Below, in pieces: positions 22,065 through 33,882 of a stretch of 64,000 nucleotides of DNA (the stretch's first letter is position 1; each line of letters opens with the position of its first letter). The notes under the pieces were generated by a model that was not told where the DNA came from, did no database searches, and saw nothing but the letters and a program-made list of their open reading frames with translations. Location: the NCBI GenBank assembly GCA_946800325.1, contig OX326959.1, positions 46,871,566-46,935,565 of the forward strand, given 5' to 3'. This stretch comes from Luzula sylvatica. Its lineage: Eukaryota; Streptophyta; Magnoliopsida; Poales; Juncaceae. The position numbers and the translations under genes are program-made.

Positions 22065-22623
22065 ACCACAATAGCGGAAGAGGATCCAGCAAGCAATACT
22101 CGAACGAGGTTTGATTTTATTTTTTACTTGATTCGTAATGATTTTACGTAGAGAAATAATGTTTTGGATTCAATTTGTTACTATGAATATTATTCGCTTT
22201 GATAAAATGGTGAAATTTGGAAATATCTTGAATTTTCTTGTTTCTTTGAAGTGAAAATCTGGAATCATCTTCAATTTTATTATTCGCTTTGATTAAATAT
22301 TGTTTCTTTTATTGTTTATCTGAAGTTAAAGCCTTTCCTTTCATTTACTTTCCACAGAAAATTCTTTCTCAATTTGTCTATTTCCAACTATGCCGATTTG
22401 GGGAATTTAAATACCATAAAATCGATTAGGGTTTTCAATTGAATTTTTCAACTGACTGTAAATCGAGTTCTAAATTGATGTGATTTTAAATCGATTAGGG
22501 TTTAGATTGTGTTGAAATTGATGTGGTTGTAATTTGTAAATTGATGTTTGAAATTTTGAAAGCAAGAAGTTTGAAATTATGAATCTCTAACCTAGTTTTA
22601 TTCTGATTTAAGTGAATTTGAAC

Positions 22624-22811
22624 ATGGACAAGCTACAAGATGTCTGGCACACAATGTCAAATTGGTTCCGAAGAAAATCAACCACGCAAGAAATTCGAGT
22701 GGTACTGATCGGCCTCGATCAGGCTGGGAAGACATCTCTTATGCGCCGATGGATATCAAGCGAGTTTGAAAGCCATATCTCTACCATTGGTATTACCGTA
22801 TTATTTTTCCT

Positions 22812-22852
<41 letters not shown>

Positions 22853-23459
22853 AACAAATTTTCTTATTTGAATTTAGGTTTTAACCAAGAAAGAATTGTT
22901 TTCGGCAAATTTGCATTGAATTTTTGGGACATCGGAGGAGGAGTAACGGTACAATTAAATATTTAATATTTACTATTAAATAATTTAAATAATATTAATC
23001 TTTTCGAATATGATTATTCAGATAAGACCAATGTGGCGTACATATTTGTACAATATAGATATCCTCGTATTTGTAGTCGATGCCAGTGACAACTCTCGAT
23101 ACCAAGAAGCGAAAGACGAAATTGATAGTATTCTTTCTATAGTAAGTCAATATTTTAAATATATCCTTTGGGTATTAATGAAATTTCCCATTTTTGAGGG
23201 ACAAACATGAAATTTTGAACAATTTGTAATTATTTATTGAACTTATTTTTTACAGGAAGCTATGGAAGGAAGGCCACCAATCCCGCTTCTAATACTTGCT
23301 AATAAATGTGAATGTGCGAATACTCCATCAGAAATCTTCTTCGCAGACCTCTTTGACTTGTGGTCGAAAGATCGCGTGTGGAAAGTCACACATGTCTCAT
23401 GTGCTACGGGACATGGAGTAGAGGAAAGCCTCAACTGGATGAAAGCTAGGTATCTTTGA
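22624..23459 (+). CDS. ARF-family small GTPase, divergent (four exons)
   Basis: Exons 22624-22789, 22878-22948, 23022-23141 and 23256-23459, all GT-AG, give a 186-residue protein, the usual ARF length. ARF GTPases switch between GDP and GTP to control vesicle coat recruitment at membranes. Visible: P-loop GLDQAGKTS, switch-I Thr in STIGFN, switch-II WDIGGG, NKCE, and the SCAT base-binding motif. Oddities: WDxGGQ reads GGG, so the catalytic Gln is missing. NKxD reads NKCE. Residue 2 is Asp, so the usual myristoylated Gly is absent. Intron 1 contains a (TA)n tract. It could be a divergent ARF/ARL or a young relic, but the frame and splice sites are intact. It converges on the NUP98-like gene 230 bp away. 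Confidence 0.85.
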
Positions 23460-23691
23460 TTTTTTTGCGAATATATCCACAAATGTTAATAAATTGCAAG
23501 GAGAAACTTTTTTTAATTGGTCCAACTTTTTGGGTTGTTTTGGTTTTTGTTGAAATTTTATGGTTCGGGTCTGAGGAATAAATCTCGTGATTTGCTCATG
23601 AGTTCCAATTAATTGCTGTAGTTTTTCAGATTTTGGACAAATATTAAATTTCCTCAGAAAAATAATGTCAAAGAAAAATCGTTATTAAATT

Positions 23692-24870
23692 TTATGTTTC
23701 TGTAAGATGATTGCGCATATGGAGAAGAGAGATAATTTGTACCGGCATGCTTGAGATACCATACTGAACTGCAGGACCTGTACCAGAAGTCTCTATAGAG
23801 AGTTGAGGTACCGATGGAAGCGTACCAAATGGGTTTGCCAGCAGACCTGAAAATTCAAACGTTCTATATAGTTTAATGAGTCGAGAAGGAAATAATGCAG
23901 TACCTTGTTGTACTTGAGAATTACTATTGTTGGTACTCCCGAAGGAGAAGGGACTTGGAGTTGTAGTTGCAGGCGTAGTTGTCATGGACTGGAAGAGTCC
24001 AGTACCAGTTGACTGGACCAGTCCAGTTGATTGTTGGAGAGTTCCGGTACTGGTTCCAAATGGTGATGAAGTTATTGTGGACCCAAATGATGGGGTAGAT
24101 GACTGGATGGATCCAGTAGTAGACCCAAATAGAGGTGGAGTGGAAGAAGGGGTAGAAGTTGAACCGAATGGAGAACTGGTTGAAGAAGCATTGAACATGG
24201 ATCCAAAACCCGTTGACCCGAATGGCTGAGTTGCCATTTGACCAAACTGATTAGGATTTTGGTTTGATTGAGAAGTCAAAGAGAATGGATTAGGGTTTGT
24301 GGGGTTTGATTGTGTATTGAAAGAGAAGGGATTGGTATTTTGATTTGATTGTGCGGTGGTGAAAGAGAAAGAATTAGGGTTAGCGTTAGTCTGTGGGGCA
24401 AAAGAGAATGGGTTTGGGTTTAGGTTTGATTGTGATGTCGAAGAGAAAATATTACCAAACGAGTTCGATTGGTTCGTTCCAAATGGACTCGATTGATTTG
24501 TATTCGTACCAAATGGACTCGATTGATTTGTATTCGTACCAAATGGACTCGATTGATTTGTATTCGTACCAAATGGACTCGATTGATTTGTATTCGTACC
24601 AAATGGACTCGATTGATTTGTATTCGTACCAAATGGACTCGATTGATTTGTATTCGTACCAAATGGACTCGACTGATTCGTATTCGTACCAAATGGACTC
24701 GATTGATTTGTATTCGTACCAAATGAACTTGACTGATTCGTATTCGTACCAAACGTCTTCGATTGATCATTACCAAATAGATTCATTCCGAACGAACTTG
24801 ATTGATTCGTGCCGAACGAACTTGATTGATTCGAGAGAAAAGAACACTTACTATTTGTTGATCCAAACAT
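23692..24870 (-). CDS. NUP98: Truncated NUP98-like FG nucleoporin
   Basis: 392 residues if unspliced. Starts MFGSTNSK, then FG-rich repeats, including about nine [10 protein letters not shown] decapeptides, then [12 protein letters not shown] FG spacers. The C-terminus [20 protein letters not shown] and QYGISSMPV matches the segment that precedes the autoproteolytic domain of plant NUP98. That domain is absent: the frame stops at [11 protein letters not shown] nucleoporins line the nuclear pore channel. A candidate 57-bp intron (23847-23903, GT-AG) would remove residues around [19 protein letters not shown] without changing frame. An alternative donor, GTAAGT, lies after codon 7. The upstream region has an AAACCCTAA telobox near 25020. 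Expression is uncertain. Confidence 0.75.
   Translation of the reverse strand: MFGSTNSKCSFLSNQSSSFGTNQSSSFGMNLFGNDQSKTFGTNTNQSSSFGTNTNQSSPFGTNTNQSSPFGTNTNQSSPFGTNTNQSSPFGTNTNQSSPFGTNTNQSSPFGTNTNQSSPFGTNTNQSSPFGTNQSNSFGNIFSSTSQSNLNPNPFSFAPQTNANPNSFSFTTAQSNQNTNPFSFNTQSNPTNPNPFSLTSQSNQNPNQFGQMATQPFGSTGFGSMFNASSTSSPFGSTSTPSSTPPLFGSTTGSIQSSTPSFGSTITSSPFGTSTGTLQQSTGLVQSTGTGLFQSMTTTPATTTPSPFSFGSTNNSNSQVQQGTALFPSRLIKLYRTFEFSGLLANPFGTLPSVPQLSIETSGTGPAVQYGISSMPVQIISLLHMRNHLTET
24478..24750 (-). repeat. 30-bp coding tandem repeat (FG decapeptide)
   Basis: About nine copies of a 30-bp unit (plus strand GGACTCGATTGATTTGTATT core), six of them identical. Each encodes one [10 protein letters not shown] unit. 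Near-identity at synonymous positions indicates recent expansion or homogenisation. Confidence 0.9.
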
Positions 24871-25468
24871 TTTCTTTGATTCAATCTGATCCTATCAATC
24901 ACGATTCTGCAATATCGAATTTTCAAAATTAATCAGATTTATATACAGATTGGATCCCAACCCACCGCGTGGCGTAATTCCAACGCTCAAGAAACTAAAA
25001 TAGAAAAAGAAATAAGAAATTAGGGTTTTTTTCTTTTTTTTTTTCTTTAGAGAAGGAATTGAATGGACTTAAAAATAGAAAAAGAAGAATTGAGGGTTGT
25101 TTTTATAAAAAGGCACGACAGGGAAGAAGTGCTTATAAATAAGGCGATAATAAATATTAACTAAATTAAGTGTACCAGTCAGAAGTTACTTCACTCGATT
25201 TAATGTGTAATTTGTTTATGTGGCGAAGTACTATTGGTGTAGTTTGGTAAGTTAGTGTACTCAGCGACTAATTAGTTTGTAGTAAAACTTAGTAAACATT
25301 TGCGCGTCCGGATAACCGCACTGTAACTTACCGAGGTCCGATTCATAGTGTCGGATCAGTAAAATGGATCTAAAATTGTACCCGTTAGTTTATTGGATCC
25401 TTGTTATGGATTTTCAGAGAGATGAGATCCAATAACTTGTTGAATTTGGATATAGATTTAATGTAAAA
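24871..25468. other. Upstream region of the NUP98-like gene
   Basis: Holds the 5' leader (GATTGATAGGATCAGATTGAATC on the minus strand just before the ATG). A near copy of this leader occurs at 41110-41170. Beyond about 25100 I see nothing gene-like. Confidence 0.5.
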
Positions 25469-25511
25469 CTAGCTTTACTCACGCGCTATTGCACATAGCG
25501 GTTTAGGTTTA
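25469..25511 (-). mobile_element. Helitron 3' terminus (element body to the right)
   Basis: On the minus strand: hairpin CGCTAT-GTGCA-ATAGCG, then CGTGAGTAAAG, CTAG (25472-25469), T. The structure is canonical although the stem differs from the CCCGCGC family. The 5' end of this element was not found; it may be disrupted by the insertions at 27604 and 28150. Confidence 0.6.
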
Positions 25512-27586
25512 TAGGATGATTATGTAGTCGAAGAAATTGCTATTTGTTTTGGCTGGTTTTTTTCCCGTTTGTGACTTATTTTTTTCCGAAATAACTTTTT
25601 GAAATTTCATATTTTTAAGGAATTACTTTTTGAAATTTCATATTTTTAAGGTTATATTTCATATATTCAGATTTTAGATGGATATTTTTGATTTTTTCAG
25701 GTTTTGGAGAGGTATAATTGATATTTGCAGTTATTATAAAGGTATTTTCTAATATTTCTTCTTTTAGAGTATTTTTGATATTTTAATATTTTGCCAAATT
25801 TGGTACAAGGATATATTTGATATTTTCGGATTGTACAACGAATTCCCGGTTGTAGAGGGGCGTATTTTAATATTTTTGAAAAGTGTGCGATATTTTCTGG
25901 TTTTATGAGGTTTTTTCTTCAATATTCATATTTTAGAAGGGTGTATAAGAAACTTTCATGTTTAATGGCGTTATTTCTGAATTTTTCATATTTCATATTT
26001 TAGTGAAGTATTTTTGAAATTTTCAGGATTTCTCGAGGTATATTTCATATTTTCATGTTTATGAGAGATATTTTCAAAACATAAACTGGCACGGTTCCGG
26101 TTCTCGCAAAGAAAAACCAAAAAACAGAAGAAAAACATGGAGAAAAGAGCACAAGCAGTGAAGTTTCGAGCGATGACATAATGGTCCAATGGAGCAACTG
26201 GACAACAAACGTGGTGTTTGCATTCCTTTAGAACATACACACTTCAAACGGTAATTTTATTTGTATACAATTTTGTAAAATTTGTTGTGCTTATTATATA
26301 ATTATGGGAGGAGCAAAGTTTTTGAATCAAAAGGATCGATATGTAGGGCTAATGGGTAGTAGAGGCTGTTACGAACTTAGGGTTCAATTGGTCGCACTTA
26401 TGTACATGTTTTTTTTATTGAAAGAGACAAAGAAGTGTTACCGTATCGAACCCGCCAGGTTAGAAACATTTTGTGTGATTCAGGCCCCTCTTTTTTCAGA
26501 GCTGGACAGGCAGCACTACAACTCAATGTAGGGACTTTTTTGTATTATTTTCAAAATAATAGCTTTGATTTTAAGCAGATTTCAAAAGACTAGAATAATA
26601 TCTGCAATGCTCTATGGGTATTTTAATACTATTCTACATTGTACTAAAACGATTACTATTTTGTTTTTAAGAAATTTCATTATATGAAATATGACACTTG
26701 TGTCTATTTTAATCACATTGTTAATTTCTTCGAAACAAGGCTTTAATGCAAATATGCAATAATATAAGCAATATGAATGATAAAATTTGTTTATTGAATA
26801 TTCTGTATTTTAGATTGGAATGAATTTTCTCCTTGATTATTGCATAGGGACAAACAAGGATGGAGACGAGATACATGTTATCAACAAAGATAGAGATGGC
26901 CCCGTGAACTTTGGATGAACTTAAGGAAACGGCCTTTCAGGAGCCAAATTTGTTTGTTTTGAGATAAGTAAAATAATTTCATGAGCTTATGAGAAAAGTA
27001 TTCATCTCTGGATTTTGATTTATCTTTCAATTTTGTTATTGTTGTTTATACTTAGAATGTGAAGTCTTGCTTACCAAAACATTATATATCATGATACTGT
27101 TTATTTCATCAGAAATGGTACACATCCAGAAAAAAAACACAGAAATTATCCCGAAATGTATATTTGTATTATAAATAAAAAAAATATTGAGACAAAACTC
27201 GTCATATTATTACCATATAGCAGCATTCGGCGTTGAATATGGGAAAAAGTTTGGCAAGCATAGATTTTTCCTTAATTTCATACTATAAAAGTCTTTAAAC
27301 GTGACAAATCATTTTAACTTTTTCAAGCATGGTAATATTAATTGGACAAAACTTTGTACTTATCCTGCAATAAATGAAAAATCAAAGACAAATTGATAAC
27401 ATATCAAAGTCAACAATAGCTCTCCAAATATTCGTCAATCCCTGCTTTTGATTTCAAAAGTTCAGTTCAAGGCAACTTCAAAATAAGCTCAATAAAAATA
27501 AGTAGACCTAAAACTCGAGTTCAAGTCATCTCTTAACCACTTGATCAGCCATTTGCAACCAACCTACAAATTATAAATACGTTTAC
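25512..27586. other. Non-coding stretch, TTTCATATTTT-rich
   Basis: 25590-26060 is a loose repeat of (G)AAATTTCATATTTTnAGG-like units, similar in character to 37140-37450. 26060-27586 has only short, unconvincing open frames. No RNA gene or transposon end is recognised. Confidence 0.5.
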
Positions 27587-27603
27587 AAGTTTAACAAAAT
27601 AAT

Positions 27604-27867
27604 GCCAATGGTCCCATAACCTAGATGGTTGAGTGCTCATCACAATAAACCCTCATGTTGTAGAGGTTGTGGGTTCGAATCCCGGCGGCATCAATATAAA
27701 AAAAAAAAACTATAATGGCCACGATTCGTGGTCTAGGATTCTCTTCAAAAAAAAATAAGAATATTGTCTTATATATTCTCCCCAAATTTTCTCATTCGTT
27801 TCACTTCTTTGATCTAATATATTCGAGGTCTCGACACATTGTCAAACCTCCTTCAAAAAAAAAAAAA
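27604..27867 (+). mobile_element. tRNA-derived SINE
   Basis: Box A-like ACCTAGATGGTTGAGTG (27619-27635) and box B GGTTCGAATCC (27672-27682) form a Pol III promoter at the left. A body follows, ending in a poly(A) tract at 27855-27867. A 16-bp target duplication, AGTTTAACAAAATAAT, lies at 27588-27603 and 27867-27882. An internal A-run near 27698 separates head and body. This is a complete insertion. Confidence 0.9.
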
Positions 27868-28287
27868 GTTTAACAAAATAATTAGTATTATATATCAAAT
27901 TATTTTAATAAAGCATTGCAAACCATACCTTGCAAAATCTTTGACTCATTCACGCAAGTCATTCTTCTCTGCTAGTTGATCCGTGCCTGCATCTGTGCAG
28001 CCGACTCTTCACGCTCTGCACTGTTTTAACTCTCGATACTGTTAACTGCATTAAATTTATAATTGTATTAGTGAAAAGTTTTGTTCAAACTCACTCGAAA
28101 ATTAAATGAGGCTATCCGAGAGATGAATTATTACTTGTGTATAAATTTAGGGGCCGTTTGGCAAGCGGAATTAGTAGAATGGAATTGGATTATAAGGTGG
28201 AGGAGTAAAAAGTTCTGGAATTCTTAATTCCACAGTTTGTTTGGATGTTCGAATTATAAGATGCTGGAAAATATAATTCTTTGTTTG

Positions 28288-28373
28288 GTTGTTTAGACAA
28301 TTTTGGAATTTTGGAATTTTTACTATTATAATAATATTACAAATTGTAAAGTAATTACCGAATAAAATGATTA
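28288..28373 (+). repeat. 86-bp direct repeat, left copy
   Basis: Starts GTTGTTTAGACAATTTTGG and ends AAAATGATTA. It is identical, as far as I can read, to 31474-31559. The two copies flank the gypsy-like fragment exactly. Confidence 0.9.
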
Positions 28374-31300
28374 AAATATGGGGATTTGTTGGGGAAAACA
28401 ATTTTTTGTTACCTTTTTGAAATTTTGGAATTTAATTTGTAAATTTTTGAACCACATAATAATTTAAATCATATAGGTACTTTGTATCGAAAATTGGATA
28501 AGAGAGTGACTTTGGTTTTAAAAGAACAAATTTTTCATATTAAAGTAAATAAGAAATATATGTGTAATTTTGGAAATGAATAATATCTCTTACTAGAAAA
28601 ATTCATGGTGTTTAGATTTAAGTGTCTCAACAAAACAAATTTCAATCCGATCTCAAATTTTAAAAGTAAAATCGATATACTTGAGGACAAGTATGATTCA
28701 AGTATGGGGGATTTGATATAAGCACATTTTACCTTATATTTTAATAAATAAACAAGAGATTTAAGAGATATATCAACACAAATTCACTATATAAACTTCA
28801 TTTGAAACATTTATAGAGGAAAATACTTTAACAAGCTTTTTGTGTTGATTTCAAGATATTAAGGCCGAATTTCTCAATTCTACGCTCATGGATGCATTCG
28901 TCTCATCGAGACGAGCAATTTCAATATAAAGATCATGCAATTTGGAGGAAGGAGAAAGAAGTTACAAGAGATTTTGTGAAACGGGTCTGAAAACAATTCA
29001 AATGTGATCCACTACACAAATGTCTACACCATAACCAGTACATCAACTGATGACGACCCATATTCTCAACCCACCGCACCGAAGACCACAAAGGGTCTGA
29101 ATATGACCCATTACACTGAAGAAAGCTGAGTCAAAGATCGATCTCTGCTACAGATCTTCTGTGGCACCGTGATCACGTGAACCACGCTGAAGAAACCCTC
29201 TCCTCTCTCATTACACGACGTTACACATTAAACCATACGAACAATTGTACAGAAGATCCCTCTCTCCTATAGTACATGGACCAATCAGGAAATTTCTTTC
29301 CTTAACCAATCAGAATCGAGCACCCTTCCTCTCCATTTTTATTTAACTGGACTTACCAAGTTCAAACATCGATAGTAAAATAACCGCTGGAGCCCTCCAG
29401 TGACTATGAAATGGAGACCTGCAATTCATCTTCTTCAAATCGCGTAACAAACTCGCTCGATGCTCAGAAACAACGCGTACGAGCTCGATTTCATTCTCCC
29501 GCCTTCCACTGCCTCCGTGGCATCTATCCTGGGTTCCACAATCATCTCTCTCGCCTCAATTCGAGCTCAATTGGAGTCCTGCTGCCTCGAGTTGGTTAGA
29601 AAATGCGATCCAAACCTCGATCTAAGCTCAATCACCCTCTGCTCAAGTGAGATTCCGATCGTACGGTGTGGATTGATCATTCCCTGATCCAATTCGTAAT
29701 CCGGGACTCTAACCTCATGTCTCCCCCCCTCGGATTGCCAGCGTGGCCAAGATTTCGAGTTATAAATAGAACCCGAGAGATCCTCTTGAAGGCATCTATT
29801 CATTCAGGCCTTTTGGCCTCGAATCCACTTCACCATTCTCTTCCTGTTCCTCTTCATCACCATTCGAAGGTGTTTGAACCACCAATTCATCCCAATTACT
29901 CTTCTGGATCAAGAAGGAGGATCCGCCATTAATCTGGTCCAAGATCTAAAGTGAAAAACCACCTTTTTAACTCTCGAATCTCCAACCTCTGGATCAAGAA
30001 CAACAGTGAGCTCTCGAAACGAGCAAGAAGTAGATCAAGTGAAGCTCGAGTCCATCTCTGGTTCAGAGTAGTAGACTCACCTCGCCATTGAAGGCCTGCT
30101 AGTGCTCAGCCCTCTCGACGGTGTTGAAGAAGGAGGACCGAAGCTTACTGGAGGTAGATCGGAGCTCGAATCCCTCATCTCGCCATTTTCTCCTTCACAG
30201 AATTGGTTAAACTCTTACTTTCTTCCTCTTTCCTTTGTAATACTGGACAAGTAGATTCTGTGGATTTGGATTCTGGTTTTGTAATTGAACTATCATAATT
30301 TGTGGGACTCTGTTTTCTTGAATTTTCTAAGTTGAATAGAATTGGAATTGGTTTATAATTCTTATTTAGTTTCCCTTATTTTCCTGGATTATATAAATCT
30401 GTAGATCTGAGTATTGAATTTGTTTTTCCTGGATTGTGTTGGAACCTAGTATATGCAGGATGTTTGAATGCTAGATTTTATGGTTTAAATAGAATCTTGT
30501 TTTCTTGGATTTTTATGGTTTTAATATTCCCTATTTTCTAGGAAAATGAACTCCTATGGATTTTTAGTATCCGAGATCATGGATCGAGAGTAATTCCATT
30601 AGGGGAATTTGATGTTTTAATTGGTTGATGATTCTAGAAATTGAGTTTTATGTTTAAATAAATCTTTTGTTATTAAAACAATTGTGTTCTTGATTTAAAT
30701 ATTAATTGGGGGATTTAATTGGTATATAATTATTTGCCTTAGTTAACATCTCATTGTTTTAATGCTTAAATCAATAGTTAGTGGTTTATGATTGATTTAT
30801 TGATTTAAGTAAGATTTTCATGAATAGAGATTCGATTGATTTGAGTATTTGGTTTATAATTATTTGAATTGATTCGAATTTTTATCCTTGATTTTTGTGG
30901 TGATTAATTGGTATATAATTAATTCATCACTCTTGCAATTGCTTTTAGTTTTGAGAGATTTCTAGATGATCTAATTAGTTGAGACATCGTTTTCCCCAAT
31001 ATTCACATCGAGGAGAGGAAATTTAGTTTGCCATTTTTGAGTTATTTTGTTGATTTTTATTTGATCTTATATTTGATCTTTTTCTTTGTAATTCTTGTTA
31101 CCATTCTCTCCAACAACATATCCTTTTGTTTTGTGTTTAAATATTCCTTGAATATCCATATAATAGAATTAAGAATTGAGAATTAAAATAAACGTGATAA
31201 TCGAATTGGAACTTGCGATATAATATTGTGAAACGTTAAATATTTCGAAACATCTTGCTTGAGAATTAATTTCATTGTGAAAAAAAATCTATATTGAATA

Positions 31301-31473
31301 TATTAATTTGAATCGAGGCCACCTCTCTTGTGAACGATAACCCTTTACTTGCTCTTTTACTACTCAATATATTCAAGTTTAGGAAATTATAAAATACAAT
31401 TTTTGATACTCATAATTAGGAAATACATATTATCTCATTATTAAAAACGACACCTAATTTTTCGAGTACATCA
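28374..31473 (+). mobile_element. Ty3/gypsy-like 3' fragment: 3' UTR, PPT and 2.76-kb LTR
   Basis: 28374-28713 resembles a 3' untranslated tail ending in a polypurine-like GTATGGGGGATT (28703-28713). The LTR runs TGAT (28714) to ATCA (31473), 2760 bp, and its last bases (CGACACCTAATTTTTCGAGTACATCA region) resemble Tat/Athila-type LTR ends. A TATA box lies at 29761-29768. The LTR contains only short frames and no gag/pol. The class is inferred from layout, not from a coding domain. Confidence 0.6.
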
Positions 31474-31559
31474 GTTGTTTAGACAATTTTGGAATTTTGG
31501 AATTTTTACTATTATAATAATATTACAAATTGTAAAGTAATTACCGAATAAAATGATTA
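31474..31559 (+). repeat. 86-bp direct repeat, right copy
   Basis: Begins at the first base after the LTR terminus ATCA and matches 28288-28373. Confidence 0.9.
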
Positions 31560-32472
31560 TGTTATATTTATTATATTTATATATAATCAATTTAACGTTC
31601 CATAATTATATTATAATAATATTAAATATACCGGTAAATTATTATAATATTATATTTAATCCATATAATATATGATAATATTTTATAAAATTAAATATAA
31701 TATTATATAATTACAATGCATAACATTTATTATATATGATTACAATAATATAATATATATTTAATAAATATAATATAACTATTCTTTGATTATAATATTT
31801 TGTTATGCCTTATATAATAATAAGAAAAAAGTACACTTTTGCCCCCCCCAATCTTTTCCAAAAAGTGCACTTTGCCCCCCCAAACAAAAATCTGCACATT
31901 TTTGCCTCCCAATGTTTCAAAAAATGTTCAACATGCCCCCTCCGTCCATTTTCTGTTAAAACCTCGGTTAACTGCTGATGTGGCGTGCTGAGTAGGATAC
32001 AAGTCATGCTGACATGACATTTTTTTAGATGATTCACAAACCCATTAACCACAAATAAACCCAAACCCATCTCTCTCTTTCTCTCTCACCAGCCCTCTCT
32101 CTCACATGAGGAGATCCCCCTCTGACTCTCTGTCTCTCTCGCCCCTTCTCTCTTTCACGAACCCTCATCATTAATGGTGAAGCTTCTCACTCCCCCCCCC
32201 GGGAGCCAGTGTCGCCCCTCTCCTCTCTGGGTCAGCTTCAACTGAAGAAACCACTCGCGAGCTGCAACCTCTCGCTGGTCTCTCCCTCTCAGGAGAGTAG
32301 AACTTGACGGCCGACTGGAGAGGAGCTCGACCGTGCTCCAATCGCAGATGTGCTCCCTAATCACCTTGTCAGTTACTGAATTTTCTCTTACACTTATATA
32401 TTTGTTCAAATTTTGGGTAATTAGAGCTAAAATTGAAATTATATATATAGGTGGAGAAGATAAAGAGTAACC

Positions 32473-32990
32473 ATGCGTGGTTTATTGAGTCGGCATCTCA
32501 GAGAAGCGGCACTTAAAGTCAGCCAATTTGCGGTACCAGTCCAGTTATTCTCTTCACCTTTTCACTCAATTATTATTCTTATTGCCAATTAAATCCTAAT
32601 TGCCTCCATTTTTGATTTCCTGGGTTTTATTAGCGTTTAGATAAAGTACAATCATAGGGTTTATGAGGATAAATTTGGTTAAATTTTGGTCTCGTAATTC
32701 CTATCCATACCAGTACCGGTACAGCAAGTTCAGAAGAAAAAAGGGAGAAAAGGAAGTGTGTCTATCCGAACCTATGCCTATACTATCAACCGTCACTCGA
32801 GGACTCCACAAGGTGAAAATTTAATAAATTAGGGATATTTCTGTAAAACTGCCAACTTTTAATAATTTTTTGGCACAGTTTGAGGTAATATTGCCGATAC
32901 CAGCGAATGATTCTGCGGGGATGACTCATGATAGTAATGACGTTTTGTTCAGCGACGGAGACGATGATGAACTTGCCTGTACCAGTACCG
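32473..32990 (+). pseudogene. Spliced-gene-like fragments inside the MULE
   Basis: Candidate exons: 32473-32532 (MRGLLSRHLREAALKVSQFA, donor GT at 32533); 32725-32812 (QVQKKKGRKG ... RTYAYTINRHSRTPQ, flanked by AG and GT); 32880-32990 (FEVILPIPANDSAG ... DGDDDELACTSTG, after CACAG). Exon 1 joins exon 2 in phase, but the join into the third block meets a stop, so the set does not form one intact gene. I do not recognise the parent gene. The fragments are probably captured and decayed. Confidence 0.45.
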
Positions 32991-33011
32991 GTATTTTACG
33001 ATCACGATCAG

Positions 33012-33335
33012 TCAGATTGAATCTTTCAATTTGAAATTCAAAATTTTACCTGTAGTAGGTATGCCAAGACGCAGAACCCTTCGCCGGTGAATCGAGCCCT
33101 TGGAAGAAGCCGATGACGTCAGCTTCGGGGCAGTCGAACGGGAGGCCTCGCGGTCTGACGGCCGGAACGGAGGAGCCTGATTCTCGTACCCGTATGCGCC
33201 TCCTGTTGCGCACATCATATCCATTGGCTGAGTTGCTCCGTATCCTAGAGCCTGATGATTTGCGTATTGCTGGTGTTTCATACCCATCAACAATGGAGCT
33301 TCAAAAGTGCTGCAAAGAGGAGGCGCGATCTTCAT
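33012..33335 (-). pseudogene. Antisense gene-like fragment inside the MULE
   Basis: 107-residue open frame starting MKIAPPLCSTFEAPLLMGMK, Gln/Gly/Ala-rich, then Arg/Ser-rich. Its base composition is higher in GC than the surroundings. I do not recognise the family. It may come from a different captured gene than the plus-strand fragments. Confidence 0.35.
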
Positions 33336-33832
33336 GTTGATTGATTTATTGATTAATTTTTTAATATTTATCGATAAATCACAAATTCAAATTCTTAATA
33401 TCTATTGATTTGTTTACTCTTAATCTTCGATACGAATTGATATACATATATTTTTCTCTTGCTGTGTTCTCTTAATCTTTGGTTACAAAATTATTTTGTA
33501 GTATAATATAATTACAAAACTGAATTAATGAAATTTGAATTGTACATAATGTTTTATTTAAGTTGGAGTACAATTACAAAATTATCGACACAAACAAGGC
33601 TTAATACAACATATTTTACTAATTTTGAAACAATGTATGAAATACAATTTGGAGCTATATAAATCCTACAATTTGCAATTATAACCAACAAATACTCAAT
33701 TTCTGACAATCTTGCTCAAATTTGCATATAAACCCAACAAAAAACTCAATTTTTCATAATATTGCTCGAATTTGCAAATAAATCCAACAAAAACTCAAAT
33801 TTTCACTCTTGCTCGAATTTCTGACACTAATA

Positions 33833-33834
<2 letters not shown>

Positions 33835-33880
<46 letters not shown>
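33835..33880. repeat. (CT)n microsatellite
   Basis: About 22 CT units inside the MULE. Confidence 0.95.

Positions 33881-33882
<2 letters not shown>

Noticed and set aside
24393..24932. Plus-strand repeat proteins ([10 protein letters not shown] and [10 protein letters not shown] repeats)
   Set aside because: Shadow frames of the minus-strand FG-repeat coding sequence.
27604..27700. Functional tRNA gene
   Set aside because: Box A and box B are present, but the sequence continues into a body with poly(A) and 16-bp TSD, so it is a SINE.
29411..29932. Short frames (60-90 residues) near 29.5 kb as a gene
   Set aside because: They lie inside the U3/R part of the gypsy-like LTR around its TATA box; overlapping frames on both strands and no domain.
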